Below are positions 21,854 to 32,201 of a stretch of DNA of 62,728 nt, one piece after another. The stretch lies in the NCBI GenBank assembly GCA_003024175.1, contig MDYQ01000189.1:1-62728 (forward strand), written 5' to 3'. How positions within the stretch are numbered: the stretch's first letter is position 1; the number at the start of each line of letters is the position of its first letter. The notes below the pieces were generated by a model. The model was not told the origin of the DNA. It worked only from the letters and a program-made list of their open reading frames with translations, and ran no database searches. This DNA is from Planoprotostelium fungivorum (Eukaryota > Evosea > Variosea > Cavosteliida > Cavosteliaceae). The translations under genes were made by a program, and so were the position numbers.

Positions 21854-24272
21854 ATGTCTGATTTACGCAACCTCGTCAGCGGGCAAGACGGCTGCAGTGA
21901 TGGGAGCGATGGAGGATATAGAAATCCTCTCAGCAGAATGGCTGAGCAATTTTGGAATGAAAGACCTAATCAAGAGTATCACCAACGACCAGAAATGCAT
22001 ATGGCACATGGTCCTCGCATGACCACACACTCTGCGACTCTTGGCACTCAATCTTCTTTGAATCGAGGAATGATGGGAGAGGATCAATTTGGAGATTTTG
22101 AGAAATATTTCAATGGACCAGCACAAAGTGAATATAGACAATTTATGATCACATCATATCTTCTGACGCACATCAGACGAAGGATTTGGTTTCGAGCGTG
22201 GCTTTGACGACGCCCAATTCGAACCCCACGACGTTCATCATCCAAATTCTCAAGTGCCTCCCGATGTGCTGCAGTATTACTTCAAATCATTTATCGATTC
22301 AGCTCGCATGCAGCAAACTTTTCGCCCAGCGGCATTACCTGAGTTGGGATTAGATGTGCAAGACAAGGCGAAGATCAGAAACAGATCGGAGGTATTGGCC
22401 AGACATCTCCTCAACAATCACTCCGAGGCGTACATCACAAACGAGGTGTTCATCCCCTCCGTATCTTATTCTATTCATCGATCAATCATCATCTGTTCTC
22501 ACGAGACGATATCACTGTGCTGTCCATCACCCCTTCACTCCATCGATTGACACACAAACAGATCAGCAAATTCCTGCAGCCCATCGAAGAGCAGCCCAGT
22601 TTCGTCAACAACACAAAATTCGGCAAGCAGGAATCAGAGTGGGCCTCCGAATTCGAGACCGAGATGAGACATCCCATGCACCAGCCCAACTTTGAGGACG
22701 TGTGGAGAGACTCTGTTGCCACCAACGGTGAGTCCACTCTACGACACCTCTGACAGGAGCAGACATGGTCAGAGAGTTCCACGACTTCAATCGAGAGAGA
22801 GAATTCGAGGGAGCGTGGTCGAAGGCGGAGGAGCAGCAGCGGTGGGTGGACGAATTCGAGGGAAAGGCGCCCATTCAGAGATCTCTCAACTCCATACAAG
22901 AAGTGACCGAGTCCCTCACCAAGATCGATGATCCAAAGCTCCAATCGACCAACTTTATGAAGCTGATGAGTCAACTGCACAAGGGAGAAGTCGAGATCAC
23001 GGAGGATTCCATCGTCAGCAGGGGAGACCAGCAGACGGAAGAATGGGCGGACCAATTCGATCAGTACAGAGAGGAACATCCCTCCCAGTCAGACGAATGG
23101 ATGAGAGAATTTGAGGACAAGATGAATCTCATGGATCAGAACAGCTGGGCCAACGAATTTGAAGAGGACAATTGGCAGGGTATGGATGACGAATGGATCA
23201 AGGTGAAATGTCCATCACGTGTCCTCCTCTTCTGATCCTCTCTCAGGGCTTAGCCAGCCAGAACACCACCGGTCCCATCGTCCCCGAATACCGATTCTCC
23301 GATCCCGCACTGAATCCTTACATCGGAAATCCGGAAGCCTACCCCATCGGAATCCGTCTCTTCAACGAGGGTCGACTGGCAGAGTCCATCCTCGCCTTCG
23401 AAGCTGAGCTCCAGGCCGAGCCAGAGAACAGTGAATGCTGGGAGCACCTCGGTCACGCTCAGGCCGAGAGTGATCGAGACGCCATGGCCATCTCCGCTCT
23501 CAGTCGTGCCGTAGAACTGGACGAGACCAACTTGTCGGCTAAGATGGCACTCGCAGTGTCCAACACCAACGATTGGTACAGGTCGGTCTTCCATCTTCTC
23601 TACGTCGATGGATAGTGACGATTGCAGGGACCACGCATTGTTGTCGCTGAAATCATGGTTGGACAACCACCCTGACTACGTGCACATCAGCAGCAAGTAC
23701 AACTCTTCTCTCTTCAACGACAGGACACCCTTCGAGAGCAAGCACGAGGCCCTCTCGGACATGTTCATCGAGGCCGCCAGGCTCAAGACCGACTCCCCTG
23801 ACCCTGACGTCCAGACTGCACTGGGTCTCCTCTTCAATCTCTCCTTGGAGTACGACAAGGCAGTCGACTGCTTCCAAACTGCCCTCAGGTGACATTCGAA
23901 CGTGAATTTCTGAATTCTCGGCTCACCCTCCACAGCGTCAGGCCCAACGATTATCTCCTGTGGAACAAGCTGGGAGCCACTCTGGCCAATTCGGATCGCA
24001 GTGCGGAGGCTCTGGGGTGCTACTACAAGTCGCTGGACGCCAAACCCAGCTTCGTGAGGGCGAGGGCCAACCTGGGAATCAGTTACATGGCGTTGAAGCA
24101 GTACGAGAAGGCAGCTCAGTACTTTTTGGGAGCCATCAGTCTGCATCCCGAGTCGAAGCACATCTGGAGTAACTTGAGGATCGTCTTTCAGTACCTGGAG
24201 AGACCGGATCTCATCGACAAGATGGACAGTCAACATGACGTGGAGATGTTCAGAGAGGACTTTGAGTTCTAG
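21854..24272 (+). CDS. PEX5: PEX5, peroxisomal PTS1 import receptor
   Basis: About 690 residues. The N-terminus ([31 protein letters not shown]) keeps the conserved Cys used for monoubiquitination during receptor recycling, followed by the NPL/AEQF helix. Pentapeptide WxxxF motifs that bind PEX14 and PEX13 are WASEF, WVDEF, WADQF, WMREF and WANEF. The C-terminal TPR array starts near [20 protein letters not shown] and includes [43 protein letters not shown] and [18 protein letters not shown]. It ends in DFEF. TPRs bind SKL-type signals on cargo. Exon 22765-23203 carries most WxxxF motifs. The stretch 23380-23626 is duplicated at 5652-5898. Confidence 0.96.
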
Positions 24273-24462
24273 ATAAAGACATCTGTGTATTGTCTCAATC
24301 GATAGGGTCACCCAACTCTGCAGGTCCGGAGTGGGCGTTGAGCGAACAACTTTCTCGGACTGAAAGCGGGGGAAAAATCTTTGCTTCTTCTTCAGCTGTG
24401 CAATTTTCTTCTCGTTGTCCATTTCGCACATTCAACTATCACATCACACGACATTCAACAGG

Positions 24463-26191
24463 ATGGCTCTCCATTTCAACGAGATAGACGACGACTGCTT
24501 GGTCCTCATTCTGAATCACCTCTCACCGTATGATCTTCGTCGAGTATCGTGTGTCTGCCGACGTCTCCAACACCTGGCTGATTCTGATGCGGTGTGGAGA
24601 GATCACGCAACTCTTCAGCACTTCGATAGACAATGGATCGAAAACCCAAAAGCACAGAGCCAGAAGGAACAGTATGTTCAATCACTGTTGGATCGTCACA
24701 AGGAAAAGTGGTGGCCCGTCATCATTCACGTGCCTCGGCGCATGAAGATCCGTTGTGGTCCACCAGAGTTTTATTCCATGCTCAAGATCTTCACGAGGGG
24801 ATCGACAGGCGTCGACTCCATCTCGTCACAAGAAGGTACGTACAGCTGATCAGCTGTACTATTGACACCTCACAGACGTCCTCAAAGTGAACATGCAGGA
24901 GCCAACAGTGGCAGTTTTCAGAGAGATGACATTCAACTTTGAGGAGTACCTCTTACTTCTGGCTTCGGCTGTAGAATGGGTGACCGAATCATCACCAGAC
25001 GATGGCGCTTACATCTCCATCCCTACTTCGAAGGTGTATACTCCATCATGGCTCACCCTGACTCTCGAAAGATTCTCATCATCGAGGAATCAGATCGTCC
25101 GTCCGTCATCCCCTCCATCCTGTTGAAGAGGAGAGGTATATCTTATTCAATCGAAGGAATCGACTTTCATCGATTCAACAAGACATTGAACAGGATGGAG
25201 GCACAGGTATCGTCTACTTCCTGAGACACCCTCTGACTCTTGCAGGCTGATGGACTGAACAAGTTGGGGCTCATCCTGGAGCACGTTCGACTGAGGTAAG
25301 CGCGTGATCGCAGTGGTGAACTGACATCCATCACAGGAAGAAGATCTGGAGCAAGATCCACCTGAGGAAGGGAGACCTTACTCTGGAGCAGGTGCAGATC
25401 TGCGCACAATTGAATCAATTTACACCCACAGGTCGATGCAATTGTCAATCCGGTAGATTCATCGATGATGGGAAGGTGAAGACCTTTGATTAACCTTTGG
25501 TTGACATTTATTGACTCTTGACAGAGGCTCCATGGTCTCTGGTGCCATTCACCGCAGGGCCGGACCTCTTCTATACGACCATTGCCGCACCTTGGAGCCG
25601 TGTGATTACATCGGACAGACCAGGGTAACACCAGGGTACAATCTCAAAGCGAACAAGATCATTCACGTGTGTGGTGAGTTACAATGTGATGAAACTTTTC
25701 ACTGATGCGAGACCGCAGGGCCGGTCATTTGGTCTGGCAGCCAACCACGGCACGGTTTACAATTTGCATACCAGAACGTGTTGCTCACAGCCATCGAGGA
25801 AGACTGTAGATCGATCTCCTTCCCTGCCATGGGTACCGGCAGTGGTGGATTTGACTGTTCTGTGAGAAGTCCTATGCAATTTGAATTCTGATGGTATTGA
25901 AGATCGCCTGCAAAGATGCAGTGGAGGCGCTGGTGATGTTTCTGTCGGGGTACACTGTGACTGAGCCCATGAGTTTTGATCAATCGGAGGTAAAGGACAG
26001 AGTAACGACAGGTAATGATTCGGATATAGGAAGAGGATTACATAGGATATGTCAGGATGAAGAGAGTAGATGTAGATTTAATCGAAGAGATCAATTTGGT
26101 CTGTTATGATAACTCAGGTTTTGAGAACCCTTACCCAGAATTCCTTGCAGCTTTGCGTCATCTCTTGAGATGGTCCTACAAGCATCAGTGA
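24463..26191 (+). CDS. F-box protein with C-terminal macro domain
   Basis: Roughly 440 residues in about nine exons. The N-terminal F-box starts MALHFNEIDDDCLVLILNHL and continues YDLRRVSCVCRRLQHLADSDAVW, matching Skp1-binding F-boxes. A middle region (residues ~100-250) has no known domain. The C-terminal part is a macro domain: the strand IHLRKGDLTLEQVDAIVNPV, a GRGSMVSGAIHRRAGP loop in place of the usual GGGVDGAIHxAAG, TRVTPGYNLKANKIIHVCGP, and SISFPAMGTGSGGFD. Macro domains bind or hydrolyse ADP-ribose. The combination suggests a substrate adaptor of an SCF ubiquitin ligase that recognises ADP-ribosylated proteins, which is inference. The open loop GRGSMV keeps the small residues needed for ADP-ribose phosphate binding. 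The last exon ends RHLLRWSYKHQ. Confidence 0.8.
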
Positions 26192-26405
26192 GTGAATGAT
26201 CCCCACTCATCTAACTATCTGAAGATGGGCAAAAATATCGACTCAATAAAGGCTGAGAAAGAGTCATTCCTTGTCTATCTCATCGCGTCATCGGGTAATT
26301 GGGAAAATCAAATAAATGGAGCTAAGGACCTGCAAGACGGTCTCGACGCAGTAACCTTAACGTGTCTCGCAATCGGGACACGTTAACCTTAACGTGCGAG
26401 ACGGT
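26192..26405. other. Intergenic with nested inverted repeats
   Basis: Downstream of the F-box/macro gene. At 26347-26402 two copies of TAACCTTAACGTG are embedded in palindromes: AACGTGTC...GACACGTT (inner stem) and GTCTCGCA...TGCGAGAC (outer stem). The palindromic segment ends a few bases before the SDR-derived copy begins. Confidence 0.6.
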
Positions 26406-26677
26406 AGGCCAGCATTCGCAATGACGTAGTCCAGATGACCGGCTATCTGAAATGATATAAATCGAAGATGGAGTGCTGGCTGATCTTCCTCACCTTCTCG
26501 ATCTCAGCAACTGCTGCCTCTATCTCTTTCTCATGTCCCGCAGAGATCTTGACCAGATGAAAGTTGGGGTTCTGGCTTGACAACTTCTTCAATTCTGTGG
26601 CGTTCGTGGGGTCCCTGGCCGCAGCGAAGATGATGGCATCGGTTCTCTCTGATAACTTGGAGACGAGGGCAAGACCG
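26406..26677 (-). pseudogene. Truncated copy of the SDR gene
   Basis: 272 bp matching 28972-29243 with a single mismatch noticed (a versus g at 26671). It contains the second half of SDR exon 1 (LALVSKLSERTDAIIFAAAR to AVAEIEK), the entire following intron and the first bases of exon 2. The NAD-binding TGSNRGIG start is missing and replaced by unrelated sequence that happens to supply an ATG (about 26709). It cannot encode a working dehydrogenase. The intron shows DNA-level copying. It lies about 2.6 kb from its source, in the same orientation. Confidence 0.92.
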
Positions 26678-27398
26678 GTAGAAAGCAACACTGCAACAGT
26701 GTACTTCAATTAACCCACAGAAATGCTGCCATCACTTTATATCATACATCAAGGGGATGAGTGATCTGTAAGCAAGGTAGCATTCCACCTGTGTTTCACA
26801 CTCAAATATAGGCAGCTCTTCCAATAAATTTGTGCCTCCTCCCTCCTCCACTTCCATTCTGTCCTTCTGTTGTGTAGTCTTTTTCCTGCCTCCTGTGTTC
26901 CCTCCTCTCCTCCTTGTTGTGCTCCCTCCCTTGCCTTCTGTACGGTTCTTAGGCTGAGGAGGTGGTATTTCTCTACTGGATTCATTTCCATCTTCCTCAT
27001 CCTCATTCTCATCTGTGTCCTTCTTGTGCTTGCTACTCTTATATTGTGATCCACCAACCCAGTATGTCTACATATCCTATAGTCAGTCAGTTTTCCACGA
27101 AATTTCATACATAGCTATACAGACGTAAATTGATTATATAGTGGAGCAGGCCATGATATTCTGATCAGAATGCTGTTTCCCTTCGGGTACATCGAGATTG
27201 ATCTGCAGATGGCTCAATCTGGCTCTGTTTTTACGCCTCGATTGGAGTTACACATTTAGCTAATCGTAAATTGAGACTCTTATCTGACATGATAGAGGTG
27301 TGGATCGCTACTAAGAGTGATACACTCAAACGAGCCCCAAGGCTAACACAGATGGTCTACAATTATTGTGGTGTCAAATATTAGGTTATATTCACCAC
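26678..27398. other. Region without a supported gene; charged open frame on minus strand
   Basis: On the minus strand 27070-26745 there is a continuous intron-less frame of ~105 codons rich in Lys, Glu, Asp and Gly (SKHKKDTDENEDEEDG; RRRGNTGGRKKTTQQ) ending ECYLAYRSLIPLMYDIK. It has no visible start and no recognised family. Lack of introns and the location directly beside a fresh truncated duplication make it resemble inserted or mobile-element debris. Sequence from 27110 to 27398 shows nothing except the upstream region of the ULP gene. Confidence 0.35.
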
Positions 27399-28289
27399 AT
27401 GACAACGAAAGGCGACATCGAGATCAACTCGCGAGATTTGTTGGAACTTGAGCCAAATGGCTTGTTAAGTGATAAGATCATTGATCTGAGGTGAGATGAT
27501 GTAAATCGTCTCGAATGGTTATCGTTCAGAATCTTATCTAAGACGTTCGAAGGCGGAGGATTTTACTTCTTCAATACATTCTTCTATTCAAAAGTAAAGA
27601 AGCAATCCATTGTACACTTGGCTGAAGGATGTCGATCTATTTCAATACAATTACTTGATCATCCCCATCCATAACGAGTGTGTATCCAACCATCACGTAT
27701 CTGATGTTGTATCAGGCTACACTGGTCCGTCTGTATCTTTTGCATAGGAGATGTACCTCTGAAAAAGACCATCTTGTTGTTAGATTCCATCGATGATGGA
27801 ACCCCTGATCTTTCTTTCCATCAAAAACTGGTGGAAGGCTTATCAAATCCAACGCGATATTCAATTGGTGGACGCGTGAGTCGATCATCCCACCATCGCC
27901 TTCATCTCACTTCTGAAGAGATTCCATGATGTGTCTGCGACCTTCTGTCCTTCTTCAAGATAATTCCTTCGATTGCGGTTACATGTTACACTTCATCGAA
28001 CAATTCTGTGCAGACCCTCCCCAGAGGATGACAGATATAGACGTGAGACCCTGCATAATCGCGTGCACCGAGTCGACATGATGAACTCCACCAACTGAGC
28101 TGGGTGACACCAGAGAGTATCATCAACAAGAGAAACGAGATCGCTGGACTCATCAAGAGTCGAAATACCTCGGGAAAGAGAGAGGGTGTGGACATCTCAT
28201 CGTCACGATGTCGATCGACCATCACAGTGATCGATCTGGTGGATGATGAGGCACCACCTCCAAAGAGGATACCCATTGATATCACATGA
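27399..28289 (+). CDS. ULP/SENP-family SUMO (or NEDD8) cysteine protease
   Basis: About 210 residues over seven exons. The catalytic triad is visible: His in IPIHNELHWSVCIFC, Asp in TILLLDSIDDGTPDL and Cys in LLQDNSFDCGYMLHF, with the oxyanion Gln in LLQDNS. Early blocks are LEPNGLLSDKIIDL and FYFFNTFFYSK. Splicing that keeps all blocks in frame requires introns with donors gtgag, gtaaag, gtgtgt and gtggac. The C-terminal tail contains TVIDLVDDEAPPP, a good match to a SUMO-interaction motif (hydrophobic V-I-D-L-V followed by acidic residues), which favours SUMO over NEDD8 as substrate. The acceptor of the last exon is uncertain. The start at 27399 leaves almost no N-terminal extension before the protease fold. 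Confidence 0.85.
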
Positions 28290-28438
28290 GTGCTCCCTTG
28301 TTGGATTCGGCTCACTCACTTGTACAGAATTTCGCAGTTGTCGAAATGTTTTGTCCTCATGTTTGAATAAATGTTCTCCTTTTCCTCTCTTCATCGTGGA
28401 TTCCACCGGCGATGATGATCTCTACACACAGTCTTTAT

Positions 28439-29305
28439 TTAAAACGGCATCTCTTCGCCGGTGTTCTGGTAGAACTTGCCACTCTGCTCGGGTGTGGCTC
28501 TATCGATGATGGAGAGGACGTCCACAGCGCTCTTCTCTGGGGTGATGCACATGCTATACATGTAATCTTGCACTTCTTTCGGTTGTTTCTCGATTCCACT
28601 CCTCAACATGTCTGTCATCACGGCTGTATCACATCAGACGAGAAGAAGAGAATTGATCGCTCACTCCCTGGGTGGATAGAGTGATGATGCCCTCCGCCTT
28701 ATGCTCTATGGCGATTCTACTCATGGTCCAATTGATGACGGCCTTGCTGATGCCGTAAGCGTCGAACCCCGAGCCAGGTGTGGGAGGGAAATTCTTCTGT
28801 GCACCATTGCTGCCCATGACGGAAGACATGGAGGTGAAGATGCTCTGTGGCCTCTTGACCAAGAGTCGGTGGACCTTCTGAAACAGGACGATATTGCCCC
28901 ACGCGTTGATTTGAACATGATCGTCAAATTCTTTGTGCGTGATATCCACGAGGTTGCCTTTACCATCTCCGAGGCCAGCATTCGCAATGACGTAGTCCAG
29001 ATGACCGGCTATCTGAAATGATATAAATCGAAGATGGAGTGCTGGCTGATCTTCCTCACCTTCTCGATCTCAGCAACTGCTGCCTCTATCTCTTTCTCAT
29101 GTCCCGCAGAGATCTTGACCAGATGAAAGTTGGGGTTCTGGCTTGACAACTTCTTCAATTCTGTGGCGTTCGTGGGGTCCCTGGCCGCAGCGAAGATGAT
29201 GGCATCGGTTCTCTCTGATAACTTGGAGACGAGGGCGAGACCGATGCCTCGGTTAGAGCCAGTGACTAGCCAGACTTTCATCGATGCTTGTGGAGGTTGA
29301 GACAT
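28439..29305 (-). CDS. Short-chain dehydrogenase/reductase
   Basis: About 250 residues in three exons. Starts MSQPPQASMKVWLVTGSNRG with the TGSNRGIG cofactor loop; then DYVIANAGLGDG (NAG motif), SIFTSMSSVMGS (catalytic Ser region) and the YGISK active site (FDAYGISKAVINW). It ends TGEEMPF. Resembles the fungal/bacterial C-factor-like SDR group; substrate unknown. An acidic residue after the second strand is not obvious (AAARDP), and the Arg there would suit NADPH. A 272-bp piece of this gene is duplicated at 26406-26677. It is convergent with the ULP gene, with ~149 bp between stops. Confidence 0.9.
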
Positions 29306-29853
29306 GCTGTTGGGTTGTTTGTGTCGGGTGTGTTTTGGTTCTTCGTCAACTCAATGGCTCCGACGTCAACTGGAGTCGTGTGATATGTCACCGCCAAAGG
29401 TAGCTGGAAAACTGTCATGGAATTGGATGAAAATATCTCATATCATCCAGCCAGTATGACGGTAAAACGTCACACGAAGGGGAACTACGGCTTCCTATAA
29501 ATCGTATTAATAGGCTTGTAAACGCCCATTGGCAAAGGTCACTCAAAGACCTTGGATAGTTAGACTCAAGGCATAGCATTTCTAGGCGATATGATTTGGA
29601 AGTAACCATGGAGCAAAGTTGGAGGCGTTCTGAACATTTCTAGCTTCTAAAGAATCTTCTTACTAGAAAAACCGTGGAATTCCACTGCACCACTACACAC
29701 TGTCAACAAATGTTGCACGATATTAGCATCTAGTGATAATACGGGGGAGAATAAGAAACAAGACAACAATGACCCCTGTGATCTATAACAGGGGCCTAAG
29801 AATGTACTCATATAAGACGGGCTGATCACTCTTCAGATTCCATTCTGTGTATT
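29306..29853. other. Intergenic, no gene seen
   Basis: 548 bp between the SDR start and the PC4-like stop, both minus strand. Only short unsupported frames. A short inverted repeat CCCCTGT...ACAGGGG lies at ~29772-29793. Confidence 0.4.
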
Positions 29854-30582
29854 TTAACAGGGGGATAGCAGGGTTTGTATCTGGTCTGAGTAATTGCACA
29901 GGATGTTGTATTGCTCTAATGTTATCCTGATGCCCTCCGGTGCTGCCTTCAACTGGACACGTTGAATGAGACGAATGTGATGATCGGAATGCGAGCATCA
30001 CCTCTTTCGAGATGCCATCTCGTTCGAACTTTCGGATGTCGAGTACCTTCTCTCCGTTCAATCTCTTTGCTGTCACTCGCAGTGCATTGGAACCCAACTG
30101 ATGCGATCAATGTGGCGACTCGATGTCGGAAATGAGGTGCTCACATTGACGTAAGATTGACCTTCCTTATCAGTGAGAATACCGTTCGATGGTATCTGAA
30201 CAGTGTTGGATGAAGATGAAGATGGCGATTGTTGGGACGCTCACAGGTATAGCAGAGATGGGGTGAAGGATTGTCTTCGTTGGTGGATCCTTGCTCTCTT
30301 CTCTCTTCATAACGTCAATCGTTTGTGTTCTTATTCTCGGATGCACGAAGTCCTCACATGCAATTCTACCAATTCCTTTTGTACCAACTCTGACAGCTGC
30401 TCTTTGTTCTCGTCGAGACAACCGTCCTCTAAAACCAATAGCTCCTCTAATTGCCGCCGTAATTGACGAGGTGTGATCAACCTCTCTCATTTAGGATCAT
30501 AAGATAAAGGAGCCACTCACTGTACATCGTTCGTCTTAAGGATGTATCTCAAAGACTTTCTAATGTCCTCTTCGGTTGCCAT
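29854..30582 (-). CDS. PC4/p15-type transcription coactivator with DEK_C domain (KELP-like)
   Basis: About 150 residues in five or more exons. The N-terminus is a DEK_C-type helical domain (MATEEDIRKSLRYILKTNDV; LITPRQLRRQLEELLV; ELVQKELVEL). The C-terminus is a PC4 single-strand DNA-binding domain: SYVNLGSNALRVTAKRLNGE, VLDIRKFERDGISKE and EGIRITLEQYNIL. This pairing is the architecture of plant KELP; animals and yeast have PC4 without DEK_C. PC4 proteins bridge activators and the Pol II machinery and bind single-stranded DNA. The stretch between ~30350 and 30240 holds a poorly defined Ser-rich linker exon, so the linker length is uncertain. It shares a 61-bp upstream region with the divergent LYRM9-like gene. 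Confidence 0.85.
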
Positions 30583-30643
30583 CTTTTAATACAATAAAAT
30601 AGATTTGTGTAGATCACATCACATCACATCACCGTCATTCATC

Positions 30644-30889
30644 ATGTCAGCTCCACTCCACTTGTATAGATACATACAGAGGCAGATCCGTCTGCTTCCT
30701 GATTCAGCAATGAGAGGTTATTATCAACGCCATTGCAGAGAACATTTCGTCTCTGGTCGAACGGAGACGGACCCTGGGACCATCAAACTTATGATCGAAA
30801 AAGGTTACAAGGACATACGTTGGGTCATACAAAAGGTGGATCGAATGACGCAATTCTTCTACTCACCGTGCTTCTAGTACAAAGCTTGA
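30644..30889 (+). CDS. LYRM9: LYRM9-like mitochondrial LYR-motif protein
   Basis: 67 residues from two exons, the second encoding only YKA. Sequence MSAPLHLYRYIQRQIRLLP has the LYR tripeptide; the rest (GYYQRHCREHFVSGR; WVIQKYKA) aligns with the LYRM9 pattern, including the final KYK. LYR proteins bind the acyl-carrier protein and act in assembly of Fe-S clusters or respiratory complexes; LYRM9 itself is poorly characterised. The upstream leader contains three tandem CACAT repeats (cacatcacatcacatcacc) directly before the start. Confidence 0.88.
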
Positions 30890-31043
30890 GCAACAGCTTC
30901 ACGAACGTGGAAGGAGGTTCCATGGATTAATTGAGCTGAGTTTTTATAAACACTTTCGATCGTTCGCACATCGAACATCCCATCACTTTCCACCTCCATG
31001 CCATCGAAGACAAAGACCATTTCACGATTCAATTTTATTCACA

Positions 31044-31490
31044 TCACTCGATGGTGATCCTCTTTGTGTTGTTGTTCTCCTCCGTACGGCTCATCTTCAC
31101 TCTCAACAAGCCATCAGTGTAGCTCGCCCTGACGCTGTTCTGATCTACATCTCTGGGCAAGCTCATGGACTGATAGAAGTCGCTACGGCTATACATTCTC
31201 CTTCCTTCCCTCTCTTCTTCCACTCTCTGTTTGCCGCTGACGTGTAGCTGTCCGTCCTTCACCTCGATGTTCACGTTCTCTTTTGGCACGCCTGCCATCT
31301 CCGCCTCAAAGAGGTAACCTTCCTCCGTCCTCTGTAGGCCGTGTGACTGTCTCCAGTGCTTGTCATTTAAGAGGGGCTTGAGTGTCTGGAGGGCGAGGAA
31401 GGGCGAGTACCACTCGTGACCGAAATAGTCCTCGGGCTGGTGGGTGGACAGGGCCTTGGTGTCCTTGTTGTCCTTGTTGCTTCTGGGCAT
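31044..31490 (-). CDS. Small heat-shock protein (HSP20/alpha-crystallin)
   Basis: Single exon, 148 residues, unusual in this intron-rich window but typical for heat-shock genes that must be expressed when splicing fails. The alpha-crystallin domain runs from about residue 50: EEGYLFEAEMAGVPKENVNI, LHVSGKQRVEEE, FYQSMSLPRDVDQNSVRASY, then the hallmark GLLRVKMSR in place of A-x-x-x-GVL. A short TKRITIE tail provides an I-x-I-like motif used for oligomer contacts. Works as an ATP-independent holdase in cytosol or nucleus. Two GAAxxTTC dyads lie in the upstream region. Confidence 0.95.
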   Translation of the reverse strand: MPRSNKDNKDTKALSTHQPEDYFGHEWYSPFLALQTLKPLLNDKHWRQSHGLQRTEEGYLFEAEMAGVPKENVNIEVKDGQLHVSGKQRVEEEREGRRMYSRSDFYQSMSLPRDVDQNSVRASYTDGLLRVKMSRTEENNNTKRITIE

Positions 31491-31587
31491 GGTAGTGTTC
31501 GTCTTCTGTCTGTTGTTTGTTGTGTTCGTGTGATCGATTGGATGGATGGAGGATCAAATCGTCGTTCTCGTGTTGGGAAGATAGGAG

Positions 31588-31627
31588 GAAATTTCAGTGA
31601 GAATAAAAATTTAATTTGAAATTTCGA
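31588..31627. promoter_or_regulatory. Candidate heat-shock elements
   Basis: Two exact nGAAnnTTCn dyads (ggaaatttca at 31588-31597 and tgaaatttcg at 31618-31627) about 100-140 bp upstream of the HSP20 start and between two divergent genes. This is the consensus binding unit of heat-shock factor. Short motifs like this occur by chance in AT-rich DNA, so this rests on position. Confidence 0.45.
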
Positions 31628-31770
31628 TATTCTTCGGTGGAATCTTTATTCTTCTTTTTCTTCGAAAACGAACACAACAAACAACAATTTGATTTGGAGA
31701 TTTTCTTCGAATTTCAGTCATTCTTTTTCATCCATTTACAAAGCAGACGTCACCATCAACCCAAGTCAGC

Positions 31771-32077
31771 ATGTCTGGAAGAACTTACTCTTACAAGGGT
31801 CACGGAACCAATTCGCAGGTCAGTGGTTGTTTCGCCTCTCAACACTCAAAGATGCAGGGTAATCACTATTGCTCGAGAGACTACGGCTCCGGAGCCAAAA
31901 ACAACAACAGCTACCACTATTCTAACAAGTGAGGATCACGAAACAGAAGAACTTTGTAATGGCTCATCCTCACACAGCGATGGAAGCTATTATTATTCGA
32001 ATGCGAATGGATCTACCTATTATAACAACGGTCAAGGAGAATCCGCTTACAATCCTCCTTCTAATTCTCGCCGCTGA
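31771..32077 (+). CDS. Small N/Y/S-rich protein of a conserved unnamed type
   Basis: 72 residues from three exons: MSGRTYSYKGHGTNSQGNHY, CSRDYGSGAKNNNS, and the repeat-like SYHYSNNDGSYYYSNANGS followed by TYYNNGQGESAYNPP. Both introns (gtcagtg...gatgcag and gtgagga...cacag) are needed to keep the frame. The GTNSQGNHYCSRDYG block resembles short proteins I have seen in fungi and other protists, none with known function. Low complexity, no membrane segment. It shares a 280-bp upstream region with HSP20, so stress co-regulation is possible. Confidence 0.7.
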
Positions 32078-32201
32078 AGAAGCCGCGATGATTTTGAAGT
32101 GCAATAAACACAACACGAATCGAATGATGTCTTGAACATGCACTCAAATCAGTAACTTTTTCGCTCCCAGACTTGACCGTCAGCTCAGCGCTCGTCTTTC
32201 G

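Noticed and set aside
21618-22022. Long plus-strand frame upstream of and overlapping PEX5
   Set aside because: It overlaps the PEX5 first exon in another register, and only the PEX5 frame has conserved motifs.
26443-26709. SDR-like reading frame with its own ATG
   Set aside because: It is the truncated copy; the cofactor-binding N-terminus is replaced by unrelated residues and the catalytic half is missing.
29772-29793. CCCCTGT/ACAGGGG inverted repeat as a terminator
   Set aside because: Short stem without U-tract, and eukaryotic genes here would not use intrinsic terminators.
31616-32077. 153-codon plus-strand frame with poly-Phe start
   Set aside because: The first half is AT-rich leader; the spliced three-exon model starting at 31771 gives a conserved-looking protein.
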